Shown: positions 17,822 through 26,352 of the stretch, one piece after another | Numbering within the stretch: position 1 is the first letter of the stretch | Layout: each line of letters opens with the position of its first letter | Assembly (NCBI GenBank): GCA_051859045.1 | Contig: JBHYGK010000012.1 | Location: 62,001 to 126,000, forward strand | Source: JBHYGK01 sp051859045 | GTDB taxonomy: Bacteria > Pseudomonadota > Gammaproteobacteria > Xanthomonadales > Xanthomonadaceae | Length of the DNA stretch: 64,000 bases | Direction: 5' to 3' | Program-made: the position numbers and the translations under genes | The notes under the pieces: model-generated | Told to the model about the DNA's origin: nothing | Databases searched by the model: none | What the model saw: only the letters and a program-made list of their open reading frames with translations

Positions 17822-17845
17822 CGCGGGGCGCGGGGCGCGGACGCG

Positions 17846-18511
17846 TCAGCGCGCCGCCGCCCCGTCCGCCGCCGCCCCGCGCGCCGCCGCGTCGGCGTTG
17901 CCGGTCGCCAGCGTCCACCCCACCACCTGCGGCAGCGCCTCGGCCAGCGCGAGGCGGAAGGCCTCGGCCACCGCGTCGGCGCCGCGGTCCGCGGCGACCA
18001 CCTCGGCGCGCACCCGGTGGCTGCCGAGCACCCGGCCCTCGCGCGGCTGCAGCAGGCGCAGCCGCAGCTCGAGCGTGGCCACCGGCCGGCCGTCCTCGCC
18101 GATGACCGCCTCGAACGCGCGCAGCTCGCTGGCCAGCACGTAGTCCGCGCCGCCGCCGCGGGCCACGGCCGGCAGCCGGCCGCTGTCCTCGAAGGCGTGC
18201 ACGACCGCCGCGCGCACCAGCGCCGGCGCGGGGTCGGCCCAGGCCGCCCCGGGATACACCTGCACCACCGAGGGCGAGGGCCGCACCACGATGCGCACGC
18301 CGTCGAGCGCGCCGCTGGCCTCGGGCAGCGGCACCGCCAGCGCGAAGCGCGCCTGCGGCCAGGCCGCGTCGACGGCGAGGCCGGGCTGCGGGGCGAAGAT
18401 CCGGGTGCGGTCGCCGGGCGAGCCCGGCAGGCAGCCGGCCAGCGCCAGCGGCAGCGCGGCGGCGAGCGCGAACGCGAGGGCGCGGCGGCGCGGGGTCGGG
18501 GTCGGGGTCAC
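17846..18511 (-). CDS. ABC-type transport auxiliary lipoprotein (PqiC-like)
   Basis: A 221-residue lipoprotein. The signal peptide ends in a lipobox with Cys27 (LALAGC), and the mature domain has the pattern of the PqiC/DUF330 outer-membrane lipoproteins that accompany MCE transporters (PLPEASGALDGVRIVVRPSP, VYPGAAWADPAPALVR, HAFEDSGRL). It is the last gene of the MCE operon, with a GTG start overlapping the MlaD-like stop (GTGA). It probably docks the periplasmic lipid bridge at the outer membrane. The C-terminal tail is alanine-rich and low in complexity. Confidence 0.85.
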   Translation of the reverse strand: MTPTPTPRRRALAFALAAALPLALAGCLPGSPGDRTRIFAPQPGLAVDAAWPQARFALAVPLPEASGALDGVRIVVRPSPSVVQVYPGAAWADPAPALVRAAVVHAFEDSGRLPAVARGGGADYVLASELRAFEAVIGEDGRPVATLELRLRLLQPREGRVLGSHRVRAEVVAADRGADAVAEAFRLALAEALPQVVGWTLATGNADAAARGAAADGAAAR

Positions 18512-19473
18512 GGCTCGAACTCCTCCGGGCGGCCACGGCCCAGGACGTAGGCGGCGGGGTCGCGGTCCAGGCGCTCGCTGATGCGGCGCAGGTCGCGGGT
18601 GAGGGCGCGCAGCTCCTCCACGGTCGGGCCGACCGCGGGCAGGGTCTCGTTGGCGAACTGGCCGATCGCCTCGCGGTTGTCGCCGAGGATGGCGTCGGCG
18701 CTGGCGCTGGCGGACTCGAGCTGGACGAGGGTGGCGTCGAGGCGCTCGACCAGCGCCGGCAGGCGCTGGACCACGTCGGCGTCGATCGCGGCCAGGCTGG
18801 CGTCGGCGCGCCCGATCACGCCCTCGGCGCCGGCCAGCACGCGCTCCAGGCGGTCGGCGCTGGCGCGGGTGGAGCGGATCAGCGCGCCGATGTCCTCGCG
18901 CTGCGCGGCCACCGAGGCGCTGACCGCCTCGACGTTGGCCAGCGCGTTGTCGATCCGCATCAGGTTCTCGTCGTCGAGCACGGCCTTGATGCGCAGCAGG
19001 ATGTCGGTGGCGGTGGTGGCGATGTCCTCGCTGCTCTCGAACAGCCGCGACAGCGCCGAGGGCGAGGCGGTGATGGTGGCCACGTCCTCGCCCGGGGCCA
19101 CCTGCAGGCGCCCGGCCTCGGGCGTGCCGCCGGAGAGCTGGATGAAGGCCACGCCGGTGAGGCCGGTGATGGCCAGCTTGGCCTGGGTGTCGACCTTGAC
19201 CGGGGTGTCGACCGCCACGCGGATGCGCGCGATCACCCGGCGCGGGTCCTCGGGCGCCAGCGACAGCCGGCGCACGTTGCCCACCGTGATGCCGTTGTAC
19301 TGCACGAGGCCGCCCACCGAGAGGCCGCTGACCGCCTCGCGGAAGACCACGTCGTACTCGGTGAAGCTCTTCTCGCTCGACCACTTCGCCGCCCACAGCG
19401 CGAACAGCAGCACGCAGGCGAGGGTGGCGAGGGTGAACGCGCCGATCAGCGCGTGGTGGGCCTTGGTTTCCAT
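18508..19473 (-). CDS. MCE (MlaD-family) lipid-binding protein
   Basis: A 321-residue protein with one N-terminal membrane span (HALIGAFTLATLACVLLFALW) and a single MCE domain: EYDVVFREAVSGLSVGG, VQYNGITVGNVRRLSLAPED and ITGLTGVAFIQLSGG. The C-terminal half is a long helical region. MCE proteins form hexameric rings that carry phospholipids between the membranes. The ATG overlaps the ATPase stop by one base. Its gene lies between the ATPase and the PqiC-like lipoprotein, which distinguishes this system from the mlaFEDCB operon of E. coli. Confidence 0.93.
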   Translation of the reverse strand: METKAHHALIGAFTLATLACVLLFALWAAKWSSEKSFTEYDVVFREAVSGLSVGGLVQYNGITVGNVRRLSLAPEDPRRVIARIRVAVDTPVKVDTQAKLAITGLTGVAFIQLSGGTPEAGRLQVAPGEDVATITASPSALSRLFESSEDIATTATDILLRIKAVLDDENLMRIDNALANVEAVSASVAAQREDIGALIRSTRASADRLERVLAGAEGVIGRADASLAAIDADVVQRLPALVERLDATLVQLESASASADAILGDNREAIGQFANETLPAVGPTVEELRALTRDLRRISERLDRDPAAYVLGRGRPEEFEP

Positions 19474-20294
19474 CAGGGGTCCTTGGCGGGGGTGGCGGCG
19501 AGGGTGGGGGCGGGCGCCCCGGCGGCGCGGGCGGCGCGCGCGCGCGGCCCGTGGAAGTACTCGCGGGTCCAGGGGTGGTCGAGGCGCTCGATCTCGGCCA
19601 GCGGGGCGTTGGCGATCACGCGGCGGTCGGCCAGCACCGCCACGCGGTCGCAGATGGCGTAGAGCGTGTCGAGGTCGTGGGTGATCAGGAACACCGTCAG
19701 CCCCAGCGCGTCGCGCAGGGTGGCCACGAGCCGGTCGAAGGCGGCGGCGCCGATCGGGTCGAGGCCGGCGGTGGGCTCGTCGAGGAACAGCAGCGGCGGG
19801 TCGAGCGCCAGCGCGCGGGCGATGCCGGCGCGCTTGCGCATGCCGCCGGAGAGCTGCGAGGGCAGCTTGTGCGCGGCCTCGGCGGGCAGGCCCACCAGGC
19901 GCACCTTCATCAGCGCGATCTCCTCGGCCAGTCGGGCGTCGAGCTGCGGGGCGTGCTCCTTCAGCGGCACCAGCACGTTCTCCAGCACGCTCAGCGAGGA
20001 GAACAGCGCGCCGTCCTGGAACAGCACGCCGGTGCCGCGCTCGATCGCGATCCGGTCGGCGGTCCGTCCCGACAGCGCGTCGTGGCCGAGCACGCGCACC
20101 TGGCCGGCCTGCGGCGGGCGCAGGCCGATGATCGCCCGCATCAGCACCGACTTGCCGCTGCCCGAGCCGCCGACCACGCCGAGGATCTCGCCGCGGCGCA
20201 CGTCCAGGTCGAGGCCCTCGTGCACCACCTGGGCGCCGAAGGCCGTGCGCATCCCGCGCACCGCGATCGCGAGGTCGGCGCCGCCGGCGCTCAC
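19473..20294 (-). CDS. MCE transporter ATPase (MlaF-like)
   Basis: A 273-residue ABC ATPase. The Walker A motif GGSGSGKS is at 42-49, the signature LSGGMRKRAGIARAL, Walker B LLFLDEPTAGLDP and the switch THD follow. It powers the MlaE-like permease encoded just upstream and overlaps it by a GTGA junction at a GTG start. The C terminus carries an alanine/proline-rich extension after HPWTREYFHGP, which is the MlaF-like ending. Confidence 0.93.
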   Translation of the reverse strand: MSAGGADLAIAVRGMRTAFGAQVVHEGLDLDVRRGEILGVVGGSGSGKSVLMRAIIGLRPPQAGQVRVLGHDALSGRTADRIAIERGTGVLFQDGALFSSLSVLENVLVPLKEHAPQLDARLAEEIALMKVRLVGLPAEAAHKLPSQLSGGMRKRAGIARALALDPPLLFLDEPTAGLDPIGAAAFDRLVATLRDALGLTVFLITHDLDTLYAICDRVAVLADRRVIANAPLAEIERLDHPWTREYFHGPRARAARAAGAPAPTLAATPAKDP

Positions 20295-21439
20295 CAGTGC
20301 ATCTCCATGAAGAAGATCGCCGCCAGCGCGTCGATCACGATCACCAGCGCGATGCACTGCACCACCGAGGAGGTGGTGCGCTCGCCCACCGACTGCGCGC
20401 TGCCCTCCACCTGGAAGCCCTCCAGGCAGCCGATCAGCGCGATCACCACCGCGAACAGCGGCGCCTTGGCCAGGCCCACCCACAGGTGGCGCAGCTGGAT
20501 GGTCTCCGAGAGCCGCGAGAAGAACAGGTCGGCGGGGATCTCGAGCGTCGTGGCGCACACCACCATGCCGCCCAGCAGGCCCGCGCACACCGCCAGGAAG
20601 CTCAGCAGCGGCAGCATCACCAGCAGCGCCAGCAGCCGCGGCACCACCAGCAGCTCCACCGGGTCGAGGCCGAGGGTGCGGATGGCGTCGATCTCCTCGC
20701 GCGCCTTCATCGCGCCGATCTGCGCGGTGAACGCGCTGGCGGTGCGGCCGGCGAGCAGGATCGCGGTCAGCAGCACGCCGAACTCGCGCAGGAACGCGAA
20801 GCTCACCAGCTCGACCACGAACAGCGCCGCGCCGAAGTCGGCCAGCACCGTCGCGCCGAGGAAGGCGATCACCGCGCCCACCAGGAAGCTCAGCAGCAGC
20901 ACCAGCGGCACGGCGTTGAGGCCCACCTCCTCCATGTGGTGGACGGTGGCGGTGACGCGCAGGCGCGCCGGCAGCGCCAGCACCCGCCCCAGCGCCACCA
21001 GGGTCCGGCCGAGGAACGCGACCAGCGCCAGGATCTCGCGCGCGTTGCCTTCGATCGCGGCGCCGGCGCGGGCCAGCAGCGCGTGGAGGCCGTAGTCCTT
21101 GCGCGGGCGCGCGGCGCGGCCGTCGCACAGGCCCTCCATCGCGGCCAGCAGCCGGCGGTGCTCGGGGCGCAGCGCCACCGCGTCGGCGCCGAGGCCGAGC
21201 CGGCCGAGCGCGCGCGCCAGCAGCATCGCGCCGGCGGAGTCCATCCGGCCGATGCCGGTGGCGTCGATGGCCAGCGCGCCGCCGGTGTCGTCGCGGACCT
21301 CGGCGAGCAGGCGCTCCAGCGCGGGGGCCGCGTCCAGCGTCCAGTCGCCGCCGGCGTGCAGCCCGCCGGGCCCCGGCGCGAGCGTGGCCGGCGCGGACGT
21401 GGGCGCGAAGGGCGTGCTGGGCGGGCGGGCGTCGCTCAT
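20291..21439 (-). CDS. MlaE-like permease with N-terminal STAS domain
   Basis: A 382-residue protein. Residues 1 to about 115 form a STAS-like domain (GDWTLDAAPALERLL, IDATGIGRMDSAGAMLLARAL), the fold of MlaB. The rest is an MlaE permease: MEEVGLNAVPLVLLLSFLVG, LREFGVLLTAILLAGRTASA and MKAREEIDAIRTLGLDP. In E. coli MlaB and MlaE are separate, so here the regulator is built into the permease. The gene starts the operon. The ATG at 21439 gives the full STAS domain. It works in the inner membrane with the following ATPase and MCE protein to move phospholipids. Confidence 0.92.
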   Translation of the reverse strand: MSDARPPSTPFAPTSAPATLAPGPGGLHAGGDWTLDAAPALERLLAEVRDDTGGALAIDATGIGRMDSAGAMLLARALGRLGLGADAVALRPEHRRLLAAMEGLCDGRAARPRKDYGLHALLARAGAAIEGNAREILALVAFLGRTLVALGRVLALPARLRVTATVHHMEEVGLNAVPLVLLLSFLVGAVIAFLGATVLADFGAALFVVELVSFAFLREFGVLLTAILLAGRTASAFTAQIGAMKAREEIDAIRTLGLDPVELLVVPRLLALLVMLPLLSFLAVCAGLLGGMVVCATTLEIPADLFFSRLSETIQLRHLWVGLAKAPLFAVVIALIGCLEGFQVEGSAQSVGERTTSSVVQCIALVIVIDALAAIFFMEMHW

Positions 21440-21462
21440 GCGCGGGCGTGCTCCGTGTGCGG

Positions 21463-22410
21463 TCAGCCGGCGAGCATGCAGGCGACGCCGGCCAGGGCCA
21501 GCGCCACGCCGGCCAGGCCCCGCGGGCCCATCCGCTCGCCCAGCCACAGCCAGGCCAGCAGCAGGATGAACACCGACGAGGTTTCGTTGAGGATAGCCGC
21601 CACCGAGGCCTGGGTGTACTTGTAGCCGCCCAGCCAGAAGACCATCGACAGGAACTGGCCCACCACCGCGGCGATCACCAGGCGCCGCCAGTCCAGGCCG
21701 CCGGCCGGCGGCCGCAGCAGGCGCAGCTCGCCGCGCAGCGCCGCGATCAGCACCAGCCCCGCCAGCGCGCCGGCCATGCGCACGCCGGTCACCCACAGCA
21801 CCGGCTGCGCCTCGAGCACGCGCTTGACCATCACGATCGCCACCGCCATCAGCGCGATCGCCAGCACGCCCAGCGCCACCGCGCGCAGCGTCCGCGGGGC
21901 GGCGGTCGCCGCGGCCGGGGCCGGCAGCAGCGCCGCGCCGTCCGCGCCGGCGGTGTCGGCCGGCGCGTCGGGCTCGGGCGGGGCCGGGTGGGCCACCAGC
22001 GCCACGCCGGCCATCACCAGCCCGAAGCCCAGCATCTGCAGCGGGCCCAGCGACTCGCCGAGGAACACCACGCTCATCACCACCACCAGCGGCGAGTAGA
22101 GGTTGCCGATCACCCCCATCCGGCCCGCGCCGAGCTCGTTGAGCGCGCGCAGGTACAGGGTGTCGGCGATGGCGATGCCGATCGCGCCGCTGGCCAGGGC
22201 CAGCAGCAGGTGGTCCCAGCGGAACGCCGGCGGGGCGAGGCCGTGGACCACGCCGATCGCGGCCAGCACCAGCACGAACACCAGGCTGTTCTTGAGGAAG
22301 TTCAGGGTCAGCGGCGGCAGGCGCGCGCCGAGCTGGCGGTAGAGGATCACGCCCACCGCCCAGGTGGCGGCGGAGCCGATCGAGAGGAGTTCGCCGAGGC
22401 CGATCTGCAT
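21463..22410 (-). CDS. EamA/DMT family transporter
   Basis: A 315-residue inner-membrane protein with ten hydrophobic segments in two EamA repeats. LGELLSIGSAATWAVGVILYRQLG opens the first and LRAVALGVLAIALMAVAIVMVKRVLE the second, each ending in an FLGES or LGERMG motif. An alanine/proline-rich loop links the halves. Substrate unknown; drug/metabolite exporters of this type carry amino acids and metabolites. The ATG at 22410 precedes the first helix directly. CACAAT at about 22451-22456 may be its -10, shared with the divergent thrE region. Confidence 0.88.
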   Translation of the reverse strand: MQIGLGELLSIGSAATWAVGVILYRQLGARLPPLTLNFLKNSLVFVLVLAAIGVVHGLAPPAFRWDHLLLALASGAIGIAIADTLYLRALNELGAGRMGVIGNLYSPLVVVMSVVFLGESLGPLQMLGFGLVMAGVALVAHPAPPEPDAPADTAGADGAALLPAPAAATAAPRTLRAVALGVLAIALMAVAIVMVKRVLEAQPVLWVTGVRMAGALAGLVLIAALRGELRLLRPPAGGLDWRRLVIAAVVGQFLSMVFWLGGYKYTQASVAAILNETSSVFILLLAWLWLGERMGPRGLAGVALALAGVACMLAG

Positions 22411-22516
22411 GCGGGCGCCGGGGGGCGCGGTCCGTCCGTGGGGGAGCGCCATTGTGCCCGCGCGGAGGCGTCGCGCGCCGCACGCTCGCCGCGGGCCTGT
22501 GCGATCCTCCCGCGCC

Positions 22517-23863
22517 ATGGACCCGCGCCCCGACGACGCCCCCGCTCCCCCGCCGCCCGCCCCGCCCGCGCCCGCCCCGCACCCGGCGGCGCTGGCGCCG
22601 GTGGCCTGGCCCGCGCCGGCCGCGCCCACGGTGCTCGATCCGCGGATCGACTTCGTGCTGCAGCTGGCCACCCGGCTGCACGCCTACGGCACCACCGCGC
22701 AGCGCCTGGAGGGCGCGATCACCGGCGTGGCCCGCCGGCTCGGCCTCGACTGCCAGCCGTGGTCGAATCCCACCGGCCTGATCATCAGCCTCTCCGACGC
22801 CTCGCTCGGCCCGGGCGCGCCCAACATCACCCGCGTGATCCGGCTCGAGCCCGGCGACGTCGACCTGCGCAAGCTGTGCGCGGCGGACGCGATCGCCGAG
22901 GACGTGCTGGCCGGCAAGCTGGGCCCGGAGGCCGGCGCGGCCGCGCTCAAGGCGCTCGACACCCCGATGGGGCGGCGCGGCGAGGTCCTCACCGCGGTCA
23001 GCTTCGGCCTGGCCTCGGCCTCGGTCGCCGGCCTGCTGCGCACCGGCTGGGCCGACATCGCCACCTCCGCGGTGATCGGGCTGATCATCGGCGTGCTGTA
23101 TGTCGGCGGCGCCGCGCGCCCGCGCCTGGCCGAATCGCTGGACGCCGTCGCGGCCCTGGTGGCGATGCTGCTGGCGGCGGCGGTGGCGAGTTTCCTGTGG
23201 CCGCTGAGCCTGAAATCGGTGGTGATCGCGTCGCTGATCGTGCTGCTGCCCGGCATGATGCTGACCAACGCGGTGAACGAACTCACCAGCCAGCACCTGG
23301 TCTCGGGCACCGCCCGCTTCGCCGGCGCGGTCGCGGTGCTGATGAAACTGACCTTCGGCACCGTCGCGGCCTCGGTGGCGGTCGGGCTGATGGGCTGGAC
23401 CCCGCAGGAGGCCACGCCCGAGGCGCTGCCGGGCTGGATCGAATGGGCCTCGCTGGCGATCGGCAGCTACGCGTTCGCGGTGCTGTTCAAGGCCGACCGC
23501 CGCGATTACTGGATCGTCATGGCCGCGGCCTGGCTGGGGTATGGCACGGTGCGCCTGGTCGGCCTGTGGCTGGGCACCGAACCCGGTGGATTCCCGGCCG
23601 GCGTGTTCGTCGCCGGCGTGGTGGTGATCGCCGCGGCGAATGCCTACGGCCGGGCCACCAATCGCCCCGGCGCGCTGGTCCGGGTGTCGGGGATCATCCT
23701 GCTGGTGCCCGGCAGCGTGGGGTTCCGCAGTTTGACCTTCGTGCTCGAGCGCGACGTGTTCCTGGGCCTGGATACCGCGTTCGCGCTGGTGAACGCGCTG
23801 GTCGCGCTGGTCGCCGGGCTGCTGTTCGGCAACCTGCTGGTGCCGGCGCGGCGTAATCTCTGA
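22517..23863 (+). CDS. ThrE-type threonine/serine exporter
   Basis: A 448-residue protein with a proline-rich N terminus, a soluble ThrE N-terminal domain (LQLATRLHAYGTTAQRLEGA, LGLDCQPWSNPTGLIISLSD) and ten membrane spans. The ThrE signature regions LLPGMMLTNAVNELTSQHLVSGTARFAGA and LVPGSVGFRSL are present in part or whole. It exports threonine and serine in Corynebacterium; that role is inferred here. The ATG at 22517 was preferred over a start at 22364, which would run into the divergent gene. A hairpin follows the stop. Confidence 0.88.
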   Translation: MDPRPDDAPAPPPPAPPAPAPHPAALAPVAWPAPAAPTVLDPRIDFVLQLATRLHAYGTTAQRLEGAITGVARRLGLDCQPWSNPTGLIISLSDASLGPGAPNITRVIRLEPGDVDLRKLCAADAIAEDVLAGKLGPEAGAAALKALDTPMGRRGEVLTAVSFGLASASVAGLLRTGWADIATSAVIGLIIGVLYVGGAARPRLAESLDAVAALVAMLLAAAVASFLWPLSLKSVVIASLIVLLPGMMLTNAVNELTSQHLVSGTARFAGAVAVLMKLTFGTVAASVAVGLMGWTPQEATPEALPGWIEWASLAIGSYAFAVLFKADRRDYWIVMAAAWLGYGTVRLVGLWLGTEPGGFPAGVFVAGVVVIAAANAYGRATNRPGALVRVSGIILLVPGSVGFRSLTFVLERDVFLGLDTAFALVNALVALVAGLLFGNLLVPARRNL

Positions 23864-23877
23864 ACGCCCGGAACGAC

Positions 23878-23901
23878 AACGCCGCCCTCGCGGGCGGCGT
23901 T
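23878..23901. terminator. Bidirectional hairpin between thrE and the H-NS gene
   Basis: A perfect 9-bp stem (23878-23886 with 23893-23901) with a six-base loop, ending in TTT on the plus strand and TTG on the minus. It lies between two convergent stops, 14 bp after thrE and 26 bp after the H-NS-like gene. Confidence 0.7.
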
Positions 23902-23927
23902 TCGCGCGGTGGATTCCCGGCGCCGGG

Positions 23928-24302
23928 TCAGGCGATCAGGAACGATTCCTTCGACTTGCCGGCGGCCATTTCCGCGGCCAGCCAGCGCGGCGGCTTGCCG
24001 CGGCCGGTCCAGGTCTCGGCGGCATTCGCCGGGTTGCGGTACTTCGGCGCGATCTTGGCGCCACCGGCCTTCTTCGCGGCGCGCTTGGCGGCCGGCTTCG
24101 CGGCCTTGGGCTCGCGGGTCGCGGCGCCGGTGCCGCCGAACAGCTCGGCGATGGTATAGCCCTCGGCCTTCGCGGCGGCGGCGAGCTTCTTGCGGACCTG
24201 GGCGACGGGCTTGCGCTTGGCCAGGGTCTTCTTGCGCTTGGCGGCCTGCGAGAGCAGGGCGTCGAGCTCCTTCGGGGACAGCGAATCGATATCGATGGTC
24301 AT
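23928..24302 (-). CDS. H-NS family nucleoid protein
   Basis: A 124-residue DNA-binding protein. The N-terminal oligomerisation half is helical and Lys-rich (SPKELDALLSQAAKRKKTL). An alanine/lysine linker follows. The C-terminal domain has the H-NS signature KYRNPANAAETWTGRGKPP. These proteins silence AT-rich, often foreign DNA. The ATG at 24302 was preferred over 24341 because it directly precedes the conserved MTIDIDSLSP-type start. It has its own promoter in an AT-rich patch. A likely target in this window is the lower-GC Rhs-like gene at the right end. Confidence 0.93.
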   Translation of the reverse strand: MTIDIDSLSPKELDALLSQAAKRKKTLAKRKPVAQVRKKLAAAAKAEGYTIAELFGGTGAATREPKAAKPAAKRAAKKAGGAKIAPKYRNPANAAETWTGRGKPPRWLAAEMAAGKSKESFLIA

Positions 24303-24398
24303 GGGCGTGGTTTCCATCCTGGTCAGTGGTCCACGCGGCATCCGCCGGTGGCGGAATCCATTCCGTCGAACCGGCCGGGCAGTCGCCGCGGGTGCCGC

Positions 24399-24427
24399 AT
24401 CATAATCACGCCGGGCCCCGGAAACAA
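24399..24427 (-). promoter_or_regulatory. Sigma-70 promoter of the H-NS gene
   Basis: On the minus strand TTGTTT (24422-24427) and TATGAT (24399-24404) are separated by exactly 17 bp. The -10 matches five of six consensus bases. The surrounding AT-rich patch stands out in this genome. The predicted transcript has a leader of about 90 nt. Confidence 0.6.
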
Positions 24428-24430
24428 AAT

Positions 24431-24448
24431 ACCCGGCCGAGGCCGGGT
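24431..24448 (-). terminator. Intrinsic terminator of proS
   Basis: An inverted repeat (24431-24438 with 24441-24448) followed on the minus strand by ATTTTGTTT, the best hairpin plus T-tract in the window. It lies 75 bp after the proS stop. Its T-tract supplies part of the H-NS gene's -35. Confidence 0.7.
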
Positions 24449-24522
24449 AGTTTGACGACGATTATCCGGGCAAACATCCACGGGCGCGGCGGGGAGGGGC
24501 CCCGGCCCGCGCCCGGGCCGGC

Positions 24523-26226
24523 TCAGGCGACGCCCAGCCGGGCGCGCAGGGCGGCGGCGTCGAGCTGCTCGCTGTCGGCGGCGTCGCGGGCGCGGTATTC
24601 GAAGGTGCCCGCGGCCAGGCCGCGCTCGCTCACCACCACCCGGTGCGGGATGCCGATCAGCTCGATGTCGGCGAACATCTGGCCGGGGCGCAGGCCGCGG
24701 TCGTCGAGGCAGGGCTCCAGGCCGGCGGCCTGCAGCTCGGCGTACAGCGCGGCGGCCGCGGCGTCGACCTCGGGGGCGCCCTTGGGGTTGATCACGCAGA
24801 CCGCGACCGTCCACGGCGCCATGGCCTCGGGCCAGCGGATGCCGTTGGCGTCGTGGTGCTGCTCGATCGCGGCGGCCACGATGCGGCTCACGCCGACGCC
24901 GTAGCAGCCCATCGCCATCACCACCGCCTTGCCGTCGGGGCCCAGCACGGTGGCGCCCATCGCCTCGGCGTACTTGGTGCCGAGCTGGAACACGTGGCCC
25001 ACCTCGATGCCGCGGGCGATCTCGAGCCGGCCCTGGCCGTCGGGCGAGGGGTCGCCGGCGACGACGTTGCGCAGGTCGGCCACCACCGCGGGCTCCGGCA
25101 GGTCGCGGCCGAAGTTCACGCCGGCCAGGTGGAACCCGTCGCGGTTGGCGCCGACGACCATGTCGGCCATCGCGGCCACGCTGCGGTCGGCGACGACGGT
25201 GATGGGCTTGGCCGGGGCGACCGGGCCGAGGAAGCCCGGGCTGGCGCCGAGGTGCTCGCGGATCTCGGCCTCGGTGGCCAGGCGGTACTCGGCCAGGCCC
25301 GGCAGCTTGGAGAGCTTGATCTCGTTGGCGACGTGGTCGCCGCGCAGCAGCGCCAGCACGAAGCCCTGCTCGCCCCACAGGGCCAGCGACTTCACGGTGC
25401 GCTCCAGCCCGAGGCCCAGCAGCGCCGCGACCTCCTCGCAGGTCTTCTGGGTGGGCGTGGCGACCTCGCGCATCGGCTCGGACGCGGCCGCTCGCGGCGC
25501 GGCCGGGGCCAGGGCCTCGGCCAGCTCGACGTTGGCGGCGTAGTCCGAGGCGTCGGAGAACGCGATCGCGTCCTCGCCCGAATCGGCCAGCACGTGGAAC
25601 TCGTGCGAGGCGCTGCCGCCGATCGCGCCGGTGTCGGCGAACACCGGGCGGAAGCGCAGGCCCAGGCGGGTGAAGATCCGCGAGTACGCGTCGTACATGG
25701 CCTGGTAGGTGCGGCCCAGGCAGGCGGCGTCGGCGTGGAAGGAGTAGGCGTCCTTCATCAGGAACTCGCGCGCGCGCATCACGCCGAAGCGCGGGCGGAT
25801 CTCGTCGCGGAACTTGGTCTGGATCTGGAACACGTTCAGCGGCAGCTGCTTGTACGAGCGCAGCTCCTGGCGCGCGAAGTCGGTGACGACCTCCTCGTGG
25901 GTCGGGCCGTAGCAGAACTCGCCGTCCTTGCGGTCGCGCATCTTCAGCAGCTGGCCGCCGAACTTCTGCCAGCGGCCGGTCTCCTCCCACAGCTCGCGCG
26001 GCTGCACCGAAGGCATCAGCATCTCGATCGCGCCCGCGCGCTGCATCTCCTCGCGCACCACCTGCTCGACCCGGCGCAGCACCCGCAGGCCCAGCGGGCT
26101 CCAGGTGTAGAGGCCGGCGGCGAGCTTGCGGATCATGCCCGCGCGCAGCATCAGCTGGTGGCTGACGACTTCGGCGTCGGCGGGGGTTTCCTTGGTGGTG
26201 CTCAGGTGGAACGCGGACAGGCGCAT
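24523..26226 (-). CDS. proS: Prolyl-tRNA synthetase
   Basis: A 567-residue class II synthetase. The start MRLSAFHLSTTKETP, LPLNVFQIQTKFRDEIRPRFG with the motif-2 arginine, and GCYGVGVSRIVAAAIEQ in motif 3 are typical. A central insertion (about residues 220-400) carries the YbaK-like editing domain that removes mischarged alanine, as in bacterial ProRS. The ATG at 26226 fits the family; an upstream ATG at 26298 does not. TACAAT at 26264-26269 is a good -10. The gene stands alone. Confidence 0.97.
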   Translation of the reverse strand: MRLSAFHLSTTKETPADAEVVSHQLMLRAGMIRKLAAGLYTWSPLGLRVLRRVEQVVREEMQRAGAIEMLMPSVQPRELWEETGRWQKFGGQLLKMRDRKDGEFCYGPTHEEVVTDFARQELRSYKQLPLNVFQIQTKFRDEIRPRFGVMRAREFLMKDAYSFHADAACLGRTYQAMYDAYSRIFTRLGLRFRPVFADTGAIGGSASHEFHVLADSGEDAIAFSDASDYAANVELAEALAPAAPRAAASEPMREVATPTQKTCEEVAALLGLGLERTVKSLALWGEQGFVLALLRGDHVANEIKLSKLPGLAEYRLATEAEIREHLGASPGFLGPVAPAKPITVVADRSVAAMADMVVGANRDGFHLAGVNFGRDLPEPAVVADLRNVVAGDPSPDGQGRLEIARGIEVGHVFQLGTKYAEAMGATVLGPDGKAVVMAMGCYGVGVSRIVAAAIEQHHDANGIRWPEAMAPWTVAVCVINPKGAPEVDAAAAALYAELQAAGLEPCLDDRGLRPGQMFADIELIGIPHRVVVSERGLAAGTFEYRARDAADSEQLDAAALRARLGVA

Positions 26227-26263
26227 CGTGGCTCGGGCCTTGGGTCGATGGGATCGGGGGGCG

Positions 26264-26269
26264 ATTGTA
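26264..26269 (-). promoter_or_regulatory. proS -10 hexamer
   Basis: TACAAT on the minus strand, 37 bp before the proS ATG, matches five of six consensus bases. The -35 position is GC-rich and not recognisable. Confidence 0.45.
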
Positions 26270-26297
26270 CGCGAGCCCCGGCGGGGCCCGGACGGCA

Positions 26298-26329
26298 TGA
26301 CGCCGCGGCCCGTGGGGGCCGCGGCGTCA
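26298..26329 (-). terminator. Long perfect hairpin after the DUF4124 gene
   Basis: A perfect 14-bp stem (26298-26311 with 26316-26329) with a GTGG loop, 23 bp beyond the DUF4124 stop and just upstream of the proS promoter. No T-tract follows, but its stability suits a terminator or insulating hairpin. Confidence 0.6.
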
Positions 26330-26352
26330 GGGGCGGTGCCGTGGGGCCGCGC

